The notes: generated by a model from the sequence alone, not told the origin. Positions 5,690 through 16,200 are shown, counted from the stretch's first letter. The stretch: DNA of 18,078 nt from Candidatus Kaiserbacteria bacterium RIFCSPHIGHO2_02_FULL_54_11b (GCA_001781275.1 MFLH01000044.1:1-18078); one strand, 5' to 3'. Numbers and translations are program-made.

Positions 5690-6658
5690 ATGTTGATCGA
5701 CGAGATAACCATAACGACCAAAGCGGGCGACGGCGGCAAAGGCTGCGTCGCGTTCAATAAGGTCAAGCTCTCTCGTGGGCCTACGGGCGCAGACGGGGGA
5801 CGGGGCGGCAATGTCTATTTCGAAGGCACATCGGATGTGAATGCCCTGATGAATTACGCGAGCCAAAGGCAGGTGGAAGGAGAGAAAGGACACGACGGCC
5901 GCGGGCAATTCCTCGATGGTCGCGCAGGAGAAGATCTCACTGTCAAAGTCCCGACGGGCACGCGCATCACAAATCTGGAGACGAACTATGTGCAGGAGAT
6001 TACCAACGTTGGCGAGCGCATCCTCGCAGCAGGCGGCGGCGTGGGCGGGAGAGGCAATTTCAAATTCCGTTCGGCGACGAACACAACGCCGATGGAATCA
6101 GAAGAAGGCACACTCGGCGACCGCGCGACCTATCGCCTCGAGCTCCGACTCATCGCAGATGTCGGGCTCGTCGGATTGCCCAATGCCGGCAAATCAAGCT
6201 TGCTCAATGAGCTCACGGCAGCAAAGAGTCGCATCGCGAATTACGCCTTCACGACACTCGAGCCGCACCTCGGCTCGTACTACGGGCTCATCATCGCCGA
6301 CATCCCCGGCATTATCGAAGGCGCATCAAGCGGCAAAGGGCTCGGCGTCAAATTTCTCAAACACATCGAACGCACGAAAGTCTTGTTCCATCTCATCGAC
6401 GCGGAGTCCGAGGATGTCGTGCGCGATTACCACATCATTCGCAAAGAATTGGAGACATACAATCCAGAACTCACCCAAAAGACCGAGTACATACTTCTCA
6501 CCAAGGTCGATGCTCTCACTTCAAAAGAAGTGAAAGAAAAAATGGCAGCGCTCAAAAAAGCGAATCTTACCCCGCTCCCCATATCTATCCTCGAACCCGA
6601 CAGCCTCGAAGCAGTAAAAAAGATCCTCAACAAGATCAAGGACGAAAAGGGGTTGTAA
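5690..6658 (+). CDS. obg: Obg/CgtA-family ribosome-assembly GTPase
   Basis: A 322-residue GTPase that acts in 50S subunit maturation. The glycine-rich Obg fold occupies about residues 1-155 (KAGDGGKGCVAF, GPTGADGGRGGNVYF, LAAGGGVGGRGNFKF). The G domain follows: P-loop GLPNAGKSS (162-170), switch II ADIPGIIEGA (203-212, Asp204) and the TKVD base-recognition motif (271-274) in place of the usual NKID. The G5 position reads ISILEPD rather than a clear SA motif. The protein ends soon after the G domain, without the C-terminal OCT domain seen in many Bacillota, so it is a minimal Obg. It is transcribed divergently from tgt, 48 bases away, and converges with the flavoprotein gene with 10 bases between the stops and no visible terminator. 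Confidence 0.95.
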   Translation: MLIDEITITTKAGDGGKGCVAFNKVKLSRGPTGADGGRGGNVYFEGTSDVNALMNYASQRQVEGEKGHDGRGQFLDGRAGEDLTVKVPTGTRITNLETNYVQEITNVGERILAAGGGVGGRGNFKFRSATNTTPMESEEGTLGDRATYRLELRLIADVGLVGLPNAGKSSLLNELTAAKSRIANYAFTTLEPHLGSYYGLIIADIPGIIEGASSGKGLGVKFLKHIERTKVLFHLIDAESEDVVRDYHIIRKELETYNPELTQKTEYILLTKVDALTSKEVKEKMAALKKANLTPLPISILEPDSLEAVKKILNKIKDEKGL

Positions 6659-6668
6659 GGAATTATCT

Positions 6669-7916
6669 CTATACGCTGTTGCCCGCGACGTAGCCGGTGG
6701 TCCAGGCTAGCTGGAGTGAGTAGCCGCCCGACGGGCGATTGATATGGAGGACGTCGCCGGTGAGGTAGAGGTTCTCTACTTTGAGCGAGTGCATGGTTTT
6801 GGTGTCTATTTCGGTCAACGGCACGCCGCCGTCGGAGATGACGGCGCGGTCGAAGCCCATGAGGCCGGAGATCGTGAGTGGTGCGCCTTTCAATATATGA
6901 ATGAGCCGCTTGCGCTCTTCTTTGGTCAGGCTGTGCGCTTTGACGTCACTGTCTGGAAGCGCCAATAGTTTCATGAGCGCTTTTGCCAAGCCGTTCGGGG
7001 CGATGTCTGCCAAGACATTTCTAAAATTCTTGTTCTTGTTGACATCGATCTTCTCGATGACCTGCCGTTCGAGCGCGGCGAAATCAGTATCTGGATACAT
7101 ATCTATAGTCGCCGTCACATCGTTGTGTTTCAATAATTCTGCGACTTCACTCGCAGCGTTCAATATAAGCGGCCCCGAGAGCCCGAAGTGTGTGAAAAGC
7201 AGCGCGCCTTTCTTTGAGAACGCGCGTTTGCCGTCAGCAAAAAATGTTATTTTCATCAGGGGAAGCGAAGTGCCCGCGAGCAACTTTGCCCATTTCTCGC
7301 TCACCTTGAGCGGCACGATGGTTGGCGTCGGCGCTTGCACTGTGTGTCCGAGCTGTATCAGCCATTTGAATCCGTCGCCCGTCGAACCAGTCTCGGGATG
7401 CGAGACGCCGCCTGTCGCGATCACGAATGCGTCTGCTGAAAAACTGCCTTCTGCCGTCTTCGCCTCGGAGATGCGGTCGCCCTCGACCGTGAGGCCGAGT
7501 ACAGCTGCTTTTGTCATGACGACAACACCCGTGTCGGTCAGATATTTTTTCATCACACCCGTCACATCGGGCGACTTCTCTGTCTCGGGGAATGCGCGCT
7601 TGCGCGCTTGGACGACAAGCGGAAGGCCGCGCTTTGTGAAGAAGTCAAAAGTATCCTGCACGCCGAATTGGGAGAGAGGGGAGTAGAGGAATTGTTCTGC
7701 TGTGCCGTAGTGCTTGGCAAATGCGTGCTTATCGAATTCGGCGTTGGTGATGTTGCATCGGCCGCCGCCCGTGATATCGAGCTTACGCCCCACCGTGGCA
7801 TTTTTCTCGAGCAGCAACACTGCTCTCCCGCGTTCGGCCGCCCGTGCGGCGGCCATCATGCCCGAGGCCCCACCGCCTATCACAATGACGTCGTATTTTT
7901 TCTTCTCCGCGCGCAT
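6669..7916 (-). CDS. HI0933/BaiN-family FAD-dependent oxidoreductase
   Basis: A 415-residue flavoprotein of the HI0933-like family, which includes E. coli YhiN and Clostridium BaiN. The N-terminal Rossmann motif is IVIGGGASGMMAA (Gly14, Gly15, Gly19), followed by LLLEKNATVGRKLDITGGGRCNITN, a family hallmark. An ATGGVSHPETGSTGDGF block (about 167-183) and the C-terminal LYLTGDVLHINRPSGGYSLQ (near 385-404) complete the FAD site. The substrate is not known for most members; BaiN itself acts on bile-acid intermediates, which is not a safe inference here. It converges on obg with 10 bases between the stops. The ATG at 7916 is supported by an upstream TATACA box and needs no Shine-Dalgarno site. 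Confidence 0.92.
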   Translation of the reverse strand: MRAEKKKYDVIVIGGGASGMMAAARAAERGRAVLLLEKNATVGRKLDITGGGRCNITNAEFDKHAFAKHYGTAEQFLYSPLSQFGVQDTFDFFTKRGLPLVVQARKRAFPETEKSPDVTGVMKKYLTDTGVVVMTKAAVLGLTVEGDRISEAKTAEGSFSADAFVIATGGVSHPETGSTGDGFKWLIQLGHTVQAPTPTIVPLKVSEKWAKLLAGTSLPLMKITFFADGKRAFSKKGALLFTHFGLSGPLILNAASEVAELLKHNDVTATIDMYPDTDFAALERQVIEKIDVNKNKNFRNVLADIAPNGLAKALMKLLALPDSDVKAHSLTKEERKRLIHILKGAPLTISGLMGFDRAVISDGGVPLTEIDTKTMHSLKVENLYLTGDVLHINRPSGGYSLQLAWTTGYVAGNSV

Positions 7917-7922
7917 GAGAGA

Positions 7923-7928
7923 TGTATA
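7923..7928 (-). promoter_or_regulatory. -10-like box for the flavoprotein gene, leaderless spacing
   Basis: TATACA on the minus strand (TGTATA on plus at 7923-7928), six bases before the ATG at 7916. It fits the leaderless pattern seen at other genes in the window. No -35 box is recognisable. Confidence 0.35.
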
Positions 7929-7960
7929 GCAGGCTTAGTCCCAGAACGCGAGAAGATATT

Positions 7961-8003
7961 AAAAAAGCACACCGGGTCTCCGCGAGGGAGGCCCGGTGCT
8001 TTC
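7961..8003 (-). terminator. intrinsic terminator of the ketol-acid reductoisomerase gene
   Basis: On the minus strand AAAGCACCGGGCCTC (ending near 7989) pairs with GAGACCCGGTGTGCTTT, a GC-rich stem with one mismatch and a two-base bulge around a 7-base loop, followed by a T run (7966-7961) and AATA. It begins about 20 bases after the stop codon at 8023. Confidence 0.9.
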
Positions 8004-8022
8004 GAAGGTGCGCATGCAGGTT

Positions 8023-9480
8023 CTACTGCACGGAGATCGAGACCGAAGGCTTGAACTGCGAGCAGACACGATGAGCTTCGTGGACCGGATGGTTGTAGAA
8101 CCAATCGCGGAAGCTCTGGTCCGCTGGCGAGGTGTTGATTTTCGGGAGAATATCGCCGACGACCATCTGCCGGAACTGCGGTCCCCACTTTCGCGCGCCG
8201 AGGCGCGCGGTTGTGGAGCAGTTGTCCACCAGATACTGGATGCCGCGGGCCGCCATGTAGGGGTTCAGGGAGTCCGTGGCTTCGATGATCGTCTCGTTGA
8301 TCACCTCTGACCACGGATGGCCATTGGCTCGCAGGACGTCGACTTGCGCAAGCATGATGGCGAGGTAGGCTCCCGCCGTCGCAGGTTCGAGAGGAACTTC
8401 GATGTTGGTGTTCTTCCGGACTTCTTGCCCCGTACGCCACATCTTGGTCCCGTCGACGCGCGTCCACGGATGCTTCTTGAGCGCGTTGGACTGGTCCACC
8501 ACGCCCGCGACCTCGCGCCCGCTCAGCACTTCGTTGTAGATCTGCTCGACGATCGGCATCGCGGCCTCGTAGCCGAGCTGCAGCGTGCGGAAGAAGCGAT
8601 CTTGCTCCTCGCCGCTAAGTCCGTCGGCGATCGCGCGCAAGCCGCCATCGGAGATTTTCTTGCTGATCGGGCCGGTGATCGACATGGCGCTCCTGATGAA
8701 CGCTTCTTGAGGCAGCGAGCCCTCGCCGATGAAGTAGTCGTTCATCCCTTCGGAGACCGCCCACACGCCCGCAAGAAGCGTGCCGCGCTCGCCAGAGATG
8801 TCGGAAAGGTACTCATTGGTAAGCGTCGTCTGGAACACGGTCGGCGAGCCGATTGCGATCGCCCAGCCGATGGCGAGGTTTTCGGCGTTGCCGCTGACGT
8901 CTTGCTCGATGGCATAGCTCGCGTTGATCCCGGCACCGTTCTCCTCTTTTCCCTGTTGGTATAAGAGGCGGACCGACGCTCCCATACCCTTGGGGCAGAC
9001 GCCGATGACGTCGATGTCGTCACGGAACCTCGCGACAACATTCTTCATGTGCGCCAACACGAAGCCGTGAGAGAACCCGAGGCACGCCCCGGGGCGCATG
9101 GCCTGCTGGATCGGATCGTACAGCTCCGCTTGCGCGGCGTCTGCGATCAGAATCAGCACATGGTCTGAGCGGGCAATCACATCGAACATTTCGCCCGCGG
9201 TGCCGTTTTCGACGCTGAAGCCGGCTGCGGCAGCCTTCGCAAATGAGGGGCTGCCTTGGCGGAGACCCACCACCACGCTGATGCCAAAGCCCTCGAGGGA
9301 ATCGCGCAGATTCTGCGCCTGAGCCGTAGCCTGCGAGGCCCAGCCGATGACGCCGATCTGCCTGACGCCGAGGAAGGCTTTCTGCAACAAGTGAAACTTA
9401 TCCCGGCCGCCGACCACGATATGCTCGGTGGTATCCGGGAATCGAATTTCACGTTTTTCGAACACTGGCGCTGCGGCCAT
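8023..9480 (-). CDS. ilvC: plant-type class II ketol-acid reductoisomerase
   Basis: A 485-residue acetohydroxy-acid isomeroreductase, which converts acetolactate or acetohydroxybutyrate to the dihydroxy acid in valine, leucine and isoleucine synthesis. It resembles plant chloroplast KARI (spinach) rather than E. coli IlvC: HIVVGGRDKFHLL, QIGVIGWASQATAQAQNLRD, VCPKGMGASVR, EYLSDISGERGTLLAGV and NETIIEATDSLNPYMAARG all follow the plant sequence as I recall it. The Mg ligands are intact: Asp227, Glu231, Glu396, Glu400 and Ser422. Arg74, Ser77 and Ser79 in RQGSPSF match the NADPH-binding set. One oddity is GWASQ, where the Rossmann loop usually has GWGSQ (Ala48). The ATG at 9480 is chosen over upstream codons because GGGAGA lies six bases before it and the family begins here. 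No other branched-chain genes are nearby. Transfer from another lineage is likely. Confidence 0.92.
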   Translation of the reverse strand: MAAAPVFEKREIRFPDTTEHIVVGGRDKFHLLQKAFLGVRQIGVIGWASQATAQAQNLRDSLEGFGISVVVGLRQGSPSFAKAAAAGFSVENGTAGEMFDVIARSDHVLILIADAAQAELYDPIQQAMRPGACLGFSHGFVLAHMKNVVARFRDDIDVIGVCPKGMGASVRLLYQQGKEENGAGINASYAIEQDVSGNAENLAIGWAIAIGSPTVFQTTLTNEYLSDISGERGTLLAGVWAVSEGMNDYFIGEGSLPQEAFIRSAMSITGPISKKISDGGLRAIADGLSGEEQDRFFRTLQLGYEAAMPIVEQIYNEVLSGREVAGVVDQSNALKKHPWTRVDGTKMWRTGQEVRKNTNIEVPLEPATAGAYLAIMLAQVDVLRANGHPWSEVINETIIEATDSLNPYMAARGIQYLVDNCSTTARLGARKWGPQFRQMVVGDILPKINTSPADQSFRDWFYNHPVHEAHRVCSQFKPSVSISVQ

Positions 9481-9486
9481 AGTCTT

Positions 9487-9492
9487 TCTCCC
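9487..9492 (-). promoter_or_regulatory. Shine-Dalgarno site fixing the ilvC start
   Basis: GGGAGA on the minus strand (TCTCCC at 9487-9492), six bases before the ATG at 9480. The neighbouring genes lack such sites. A longer reading frame continues upstream to 9579 but its extra 33 residues are not family-like, so this site decides the start. Upstream, TTGCGC (9574-9579) and TAGGGT (9551-9556), 17 bases apart on the minus strand, are a possible weak promoter giving a leader of about 65 bases. Confidence 0.75.
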
Positions 9493-9610
9493 AGTCTGGT
9501 TGCGTTTCGATTCACTCTGAAGGTCGGTCAATACCAACCAACCCGCGCGAACCCTACAATATTGAGAGGTAGGGCGCAATTACTCGGATGATTCGGTCGG
9601 AATGAAAAAT

Positions 9611-9639
9611 TTGATATTTGTCGCAAGACGTGGTACTAT
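9611..9639 (+). promoter_or_regulatory. near-consensus promoter of the zinc-ribbon gene, leaderless
   Basis: TTGATA (9611-9616), exactly 17 bases, then TACTAT (9634-9639). Initiation 7-9 bases later falls at 9646-9648, at the ATG (9648), so the mRNA should be leaderless or nearly so. This is the best promoter in the window. Confidence 0.75.
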
Positions 9640-9647
9640 TGCGCCTC

Positions 9648-9806
9648 ATGAACCTTCCCTCCAAAACATTTCAAAGGAACGGTAAATGGATCGAAAAACC
9701 ATTTTTGACCAATGTGCCGGTGTGCAAATGCGGCAATAAATACATCAAAACTCGCGACAATCAGAACCAGTGCATCCGATGCATCTACAAGGCTGAAAAG
9801 CGCTAA
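9648..9806 (+). CDS. small zinc-ribbon protein
   Basis: A 52-residue protein beginning MNLPSKTFQRNGKWIEKPFL. The second half has Cys-x-Cys (VCKCGNKY) and, 17 residues later, Cys-x2-Cys (QCIRCIYK), the two knuckles of a zinc ribbon, with a basic tail KAEKR. Small zinc-ribbon proteins of this kind bind nucleic acid or partner proteins; no specific family is recognised. The start is set by the promoter ending eight bases before ATG 9648; an in-frame TTG at 9618 would lie inside the promoter. It is followed after 10 bases by the DedA-like gene, so the two are probably cotranscribed, and it is divergent from ilvC. Confidence 0.75.
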   Translation: MNLPSKTFQRNGKWIEKPFLTNVPVCKCGNKYIKTRDNQNQCIRCIYKAEKR

Positions 9807-9816
9807 GCAGAGCCCC

Positions 9817-10515
9817 ATGGACGACCTCAAGCGCTTGGTGAAATACCTCGAGCCCGGAGCATTCTATTTTGCGCTTGCGGTCGTCTTTGTCATTGTCATG
9901 TTCGTGCGCGAGCCGCTGGGCCTGCCGGGCATCGACACGCTCACGGATATCGCCAAAGGCTTTTTCGAACGCTACGGACTTGTGGCGCTCTATGTCGCGG
10001 CGGTCATCGAGAGCCTTTTCATGATAAGTTTTTATTTCCCCGGCTCGCTCGTGGTCATCCTCGCGATACTCGTCTCCGACAGAAGCGTCCTCGCGCTCGC
10101 GACGATCGTCGTGATCGGGTGGGCGAGTGTGATGACAGCGACCGCCGTCAATTACTGGCTCGGCAAAGAAGGCGCGTATCGGCTCCTCTTGCGCCTCGGA
10201 TCCGAGGAGACGGTGCACGACATGCAGACATGGCTCGCTAAGCGCGGGCGGTGGGCAATATTTTTCTCGGCAGTACACCCCAACATCCTCGCCATCACCA
10301 ACATCTGCATGGGCATCGCGCATGCCGGCCTTGTGCGGACGCTCGCGCTCTCATTTGTCGCGATTGCATTTTGGATACCGGTACAGGTCTACGTGCTCGG
10401 CTTCATCCTGCCCGACCCGAAAGAGAGTACCGCGCTTTTGCAATGGGTCATCGCCGCAGGAATAGTGTGGCTCGGTGTGCGTGCGGTGCGCAAAGAAAAC
10501 GCAAAAGTAGTGTAA
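9817..10515 (+). CDS. DedA-family (VTT-domain) membrane protein
   Basis: A 232-residue integral membrane protein with hydrophobic spans at about 14-31, 56-86, 91-108, 145-165, 172-196 and 205-221. The order FERYGLVALYVAAVIESLFM, FYFPGSLVVILAILV, then YWLGKEGAYRLL and WAIFFSAVHPNILAITNICMG follows the DedA / SNARE-associated (VTT) layout, whose members are lipid scramblases or flippases or support membrane-potential-dependent traits. The usual GRFIPxxR motif is replaced by SAVHPNILAI, so this is a divergent member and transport function is uncertain. The ATG at 9817 is selected because earlier in-frame codons overlap the zinc-ribbon gene. Eleven bases separate it from the next gene. Confidence 0.75.
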   Translation: MDDLKRLVKYLEPGAFYFALAVVFVIVMFVREPLGLPGIDTLTDIAKGFFERYGLVALYVAAVIESLFMISFYFPGSLVVILAILVSDRSVLALATIVVIGWASVMTATAVNYWLGKEGAYRLLLRLGSEETVHDMQTWLAKRGRWAIFFSAVHPNILAITNICMGIAHAGLVRTLALSFVAIAFWIPVQVYVLGFILPDPKESTALLQWVIAAGIVWLGVRAVRKENAKVV

Positions 10516-10526
10516 ACTTCCACACG

Positions 10527-10808
10527 ATGAATAAAGAGATCAAACGAATACTTGTAATATCCGCTGGCGTCATCTTTCTGGTGCTCGGCCTCGCTGGCCT
10601 CGCACTCCCATTTCTGCAGGGATTTTTGTTCCTCGCTATCGGTCTCATCCTTCTCTCCATCTCGTCGTCCCGTGTGCGCACGTGGATGAACACGCACACG
10701 GTCAAATATCCCAAGGTGCATGCGACAGTTGAGCGTGTCGAGAAGTGGGTCGTGAGCATCATCGGGCGTGTCGACGAAGAAGATCACCAATCCGGCGAGC
10801 AGAAGTGA
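10527..10808 (+). CDS. small two-helix membrane protein (DUF454/PGPGW-like)
   Basis: A 93-residue protein with a short basic N-terminus (MNKEIKR), two membrane helices at about 8-27 and 30-47 (LPFLQGFLFLAIGLILLS), then a cytoplasmic tail with HATVERVEKW and an acidic end. The Gly-Leu-Pro-turn hairpin followed by GLxLLS resembles small envelope proteins of the YbaN/DUF454 or PGPGW type, whose roles are undefined. It follows the DedA-like gene by 11 bases, and both may form one membrane unit. No Shine-Dalgarno site is seen before the ATG at 10527. Family assignment is tentative. Confidence 0.65.
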   Translation: MNKEIKRILVISAGVIFLVLGLAGLALPFLQGFLFLAIGLILLSISSSRVRTWMNTHTVKYPKVHATVERVEKWVVSIIGRVDEEDHQSGEQK

Positions 10809-10838
10809 ATAGCATCCCTCGAGCGGCCGAAAAACAGG

Positions 10839-10844
10839 TAGAAT
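10839..10844 (+). promoter_or_regulatory. -10 box of the P-type ATPase gene, leaderless spacing
   Basis: TAGAAT (5 of 6 to consensus), seven bases before the GTG at 10852. No convincing -35 box. The spacing repeats the pattern at the regulator, tiny gene, zinc-ribbon and enolase genes. Confidence 0.4.
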
Positions 10845-10851
10845 AGAGGGC

Positions 10852-13512
10852 GTGGTATCACATGGAGCACCATCAGAAACCCTTGCAGACATCCTTGCGA
10901 AATTGCAGACGAGTGAGCAAGGGTTGAGCGCTAGGGATGCGTCAAAGCGACTGCGCGAGACGGGGAAAAATACGCTGCCTGTCCAGAAGCCCGACCCGCT
11001 TCTTTTTATATTTGCGCGGCAATTCCAAAGCCCGCTCATTTACGTCTTGTTTGCTGCGAGCGCGGCCGTTTTTTTCATGGGCAATACGACCGACAGCTTG
11101 ATCATCCTCGCGGTACTCGTATTCAACGCGGTCGTGGGCACCATACAGGAAGGCAGAGCGCAAAACACGCTCCGCGCGCTCAAAAACCTTGTCGAGACAA
11201 AGGCCGTCGTGCTGCGCGAAGAGAAAGAAGTGATCATTCCCGATTACGAGGTGGTACCGGGAGACATCATTTTTCTCCTCGAAGGTGCGAAGGTCCCTGC
11301 GGATGCGCGGCTCATATTTGCGCAGAGCCTCCGTGTCGATGAAGCAATGCTGACTGGCGAGTCGGAGCCCGTCGATAAAACGCACGAAGTTGCAGAAGAA
11401 GCAGGAATGGTTTTCAAAGGGACCAATGTCGTCGCCGGAAGCGGAAAGGCGGTCGTCGTCGCGACAGGCATTGCGACCGTAATCGGCAAGATCGCAAAGC
11501 AAGTCTCTTCTATCGATACAGAAGTACCGCTCAAGGCGAACATCCGCAATCTTTCGCGCGCGATCATCATGGTCGTCGCGGGCGTCGGCCTCTTTATTTT
11601 CGTACTCGGCCTTATCGCGGGCTATCCCGTCCACACGATGTTTGCGACCGTCGTGTCGCTCGCGGTCTCCGTCATTCCCGAAGGCCTCCCGATCGTGATG
11701 ACGCTTGTCTTGGCGACCGGTGTGTGGCGCATGTCAAAGCGCAATGCACTCGTCAAACGCCTTCAGGCGGTCGAGGCACTGGGCCAAGCGCAGATAATCG
11801 CGGTCGATAAGACGGGGACCATCACGCGCAATGAGCTCATCATTCAGGAAGTGTGGGTCGACCACCAACTCTTCAAAATCGGCGGCGTCGGCTACGAGCC
11901 CAAAAGTGACATCAGGCTCGATGAATCAGTGATAGATCCTGCCGAGAGCGCGGGCCTCCTCTATGCGGGAAAAATCGCCGCGTTCTCGGCTTCTGCACGA
12001 GCGCTGTATTCGGAGGAAGAAGCACGCTGGCGCGTGACGGGCGATCCGACCGAAGCCGCGATGTTTGTCTTCGGGCAGAAGGTCGGTTTTCACAAAGACA
12101 CGCTCGAGAGCTCCGCACCCCTGCTCGGTGAGATCCCCTTCGATTATCGGTTGCGATACCACGCGGCTGTCCACCGGCTTGAAGAAAAGAATTTCCTGAC
12201 GGTCGTCGGCGCTCCCGAAGAAATCCTCGGACTCTCGACCCATATCTGGCGCGCGGGCACAGCACACGCGCTCGGAAAAAGCGAACGCGATAGTTTTGAA
12301 GAAGTCGTAAAAGAGATGTCGGCCAAAGGGCTGCGCGTCATCGCTTGTGCGGTCCACAGCACTTCGCCGCACACGGCGATACGACCCGAACACATCGGCG
12401 GCCTCACGCTCGTCGGGCTCTACGGGATGAAAGATGCGCTGCGCGAGGAAGTCGCGGACGCGATGCAGCGCGCAAAAGATGCGGGAATACGCGTCGTGAT
12501 GATAACGGGCGACCATGTGCTGACCGCTCGGGCGATCGCGAAAGAGGCGGGGATCTACCGCGAGGGCGACGAGGTACTCACGGGAAAAGATATCGACACG
12601 CTCTCCGATGAAGCGCTTTCGACGCGGCTCACTTCTGTCTCTGTATTTGCACGCGTGAATCCCGAACACAAGCTGCGCATCATCACTGCGTACAAAAAGC
12701 GCGGGGAGGTTGTCGCGATGACCGGCGATGGGGTAAACGACGCGCCGTCTTTGGTCGCCGCCGACCTCGGGGTTGCGATGGGGAAGCAGGGGACCGAAGT
12801 CGCAAAAGAGGCGGCCGACATCGTGCTTCTCGACGACAATTTCGGGAGCATCGTCTCGGCGGTCGAAGAGGGTCGCGGTATTTATCGCTCCATACAAAAA
12901 GTCATACTCTATCTTTTCTCGACGAGCGCAGGAGAAACGCTGACCATTGTCGGCGCGCTTCTCTTGGGGCTCCCCTTGCCTCTCCTTGCGGCGCAGATCA
13001 TCTGGCTCAATGTTGTGACCGACGGATTCCTCGATATGGCGCTCGCCATGGAACCTCACGACAAAGCGATCCTCAAGACAAAATTCGCACGCCCGAGCAA
13101 GTACATGTTGGATCGCGGGATGGTGCAGCGCATCATACTGGTCGCTATCGTGATGGCCTTCGGGACGCTCTACCTTTTTAAAGACTACGTGGGTGGCGAC
13201 ATGACAAAGGCGTGGACAATCGCGCTCACGACCCTCGCCGCATTCCAGTGGTTCAACGCGTGGAACTGCCGCTCCGATACGCGCTCGATCTTTAGCATGA
13301 ACTTCTTTTCCAACAAATATCTGCTCGGGGCGACCGGTATTGTGATCGGGCTGCAGATACTCGCGGTCTACAATCCCTACTTCCAAAAAGTACTTCACAC
13401 CACGGCGCTCTCGCTCTCCGAATGGGCGGTCATGATCGCGGTCGCGGCGACCATTGTTCTTGCTGATGAAGTCCGTAAACTTTTGCACCGGAGTACGCAC
13501 ATTGCTGTGTAA
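10852..13512 (+). CDS. P-type cation-transporting ATPase, Ca2+-ATPase (SERCA/SPCA) type
   Basis: An 886-residue P2A-like pump. An N-terminal cation-ATPase domain precedes membrane helices at about 52-76 and 82-100; the actuator TGE is at 168-170, the TM4 site is VSVIPEGLP with Glu277, the phosphorylated Asp319 is in DKTGTIT, and the hinge motif is TGDGVNDAP (624-632). The C-terminal six helices follow. Compared with SERCA, the site II residues are retained: Glu277 (E309), Asn720 (N796) and Asp724 (D800), with Thr723 (T799). Of site I, Glu695 (E771) remains but N768 is Ser692 and E908 is Gln799. This suggests one Ca2+ (or Mn2+) per cycle, as in SPCA/PMR1 pumps; the ion itself is not shown by sequence. 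The start is GTG, with no in-frame ATG nearby. It is 43 bases after the two-helix protein. Confidence 0.93.
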   Translation: MVSHGAPSETLADILAKLQTSEQGLSARDASKRLRETGKNTLPVQKPDPLLFIFARQFQSPLIYVLFAASAAVFFMGNTTDSLIILAVLVFNAVVGTIQEGRAQNTLRALKNLVETKAVVLREEKEVIIPDYEVVPGDIIFLLEGAKVPADARLIFAQSLRVDEAMLTGESEPVDKTHEVAEEAGMVFKGTNVVAGSGKAVVVATGIATVIGKIAKQVSSIDTEVPLKANIRNLSRAIIMVVAGVGLFIFVLGLIAGYPVHTMFATVVSLAVSVIPEGLPIVMTLVLATGVWRMSKRNALVKRLQAVEALGQAQIIAVDKTGTITRNELIIQEVWVDHQLFKIGGVGYEPKSDIRLDESVIDPAESAGLLYAGKIAAFSASARALYSEEEARWRVTGDPTEAAMFVFGQKVGFHKDTLESSAPLLGEIPFDYRLRYHAAVHRLEEKNFLTVVGAPEEILGLSTHIWRAGTAHALGKSERDSFEEVVKEMSAKGLRVIACAVHSTSPHTAIRPEHIGGLTLVGLYGMKDALREEVADAMQRAKDAGIRVVMITGDHVLTARAIAKEAGIYREGDEVLTGKDIDTLSDEALSTRLTSVSVFARVNPEHKLRIITAYKKRGEVVAMTGDGVNDAPSLVAADLGVAMGKQGTEVAKEAADIVLLDDNFGSIVSAVEEGRGIYRSIQKVILYLFSTSAGETLTIVGALLLGLPLPLLAAQIIWLNVVTDGFLDMALAMEPHDKAILKTKFARPSKYMLDRGMVQRIILVAIVMAFGTLYLFKDYVGGDMTKAWTIALTTLAAFQWFNAWNCRSDTRSIFSMNFFSNKYLLGATGIVIGLQILAVYNPYFQKVLHTTALSLSEWAVMIAVAATIVLADEVRKLLHRSTHIAV

Positions 13513-13523
13513 GAGTTTTGTGT

Positions 13524-13583
13524 ACCCCGTGAGATAACCACTCCGGGACATTTAGGGAATCGGATCTCTCTATCTCACGGGGT
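13524..13583. repeat. structured inverted repeat between ATPase and MFS genes
   Basis: ACCCCGTGAGATA (13524-13536) and TATCTCACGGGGT (13571-13583) are perfectly complementary over 13 bp and extend outward with U-G and U-A pairs to about 16 bp. The 34-base loop contains a nested TCCG (13542-13545) / CGGA (13561-13564) pairing. ATCTCTC in the loop (13564-13570) can pair with GAGAGAT (13591-13597) beyond the stem, a possible pseudoknot reaching the next gene's start. There is no T tract, so it is not an ordinary terminator. It may be a regulatory RNA, a dispersed palindromic element or a protein site. Confidence 0.7.
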
Positions 13584-13588
13584 GTAGA

Positions 13589-16190
<2,602 letters not shown>

Positions 16191-16200
16191 ACTACGTCTC

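Noticed and set aside
11926..13551. 541-residue open frame antisense to the P-type ATPase
   Set aside because: It mirrors a gene with all P-type ATPase motifs, is rich in Arg, Asp and His as expected of a reverse frame in GC-rich DNA, and has no recognisable domain.
13524..13583. Stem-loop as an intrinsic terminator of the ATPase gene
   Set aside because: The right arm is followed by GTAGAATGAG, not a T run, and the 34-base loop is too long for a typical terminator.
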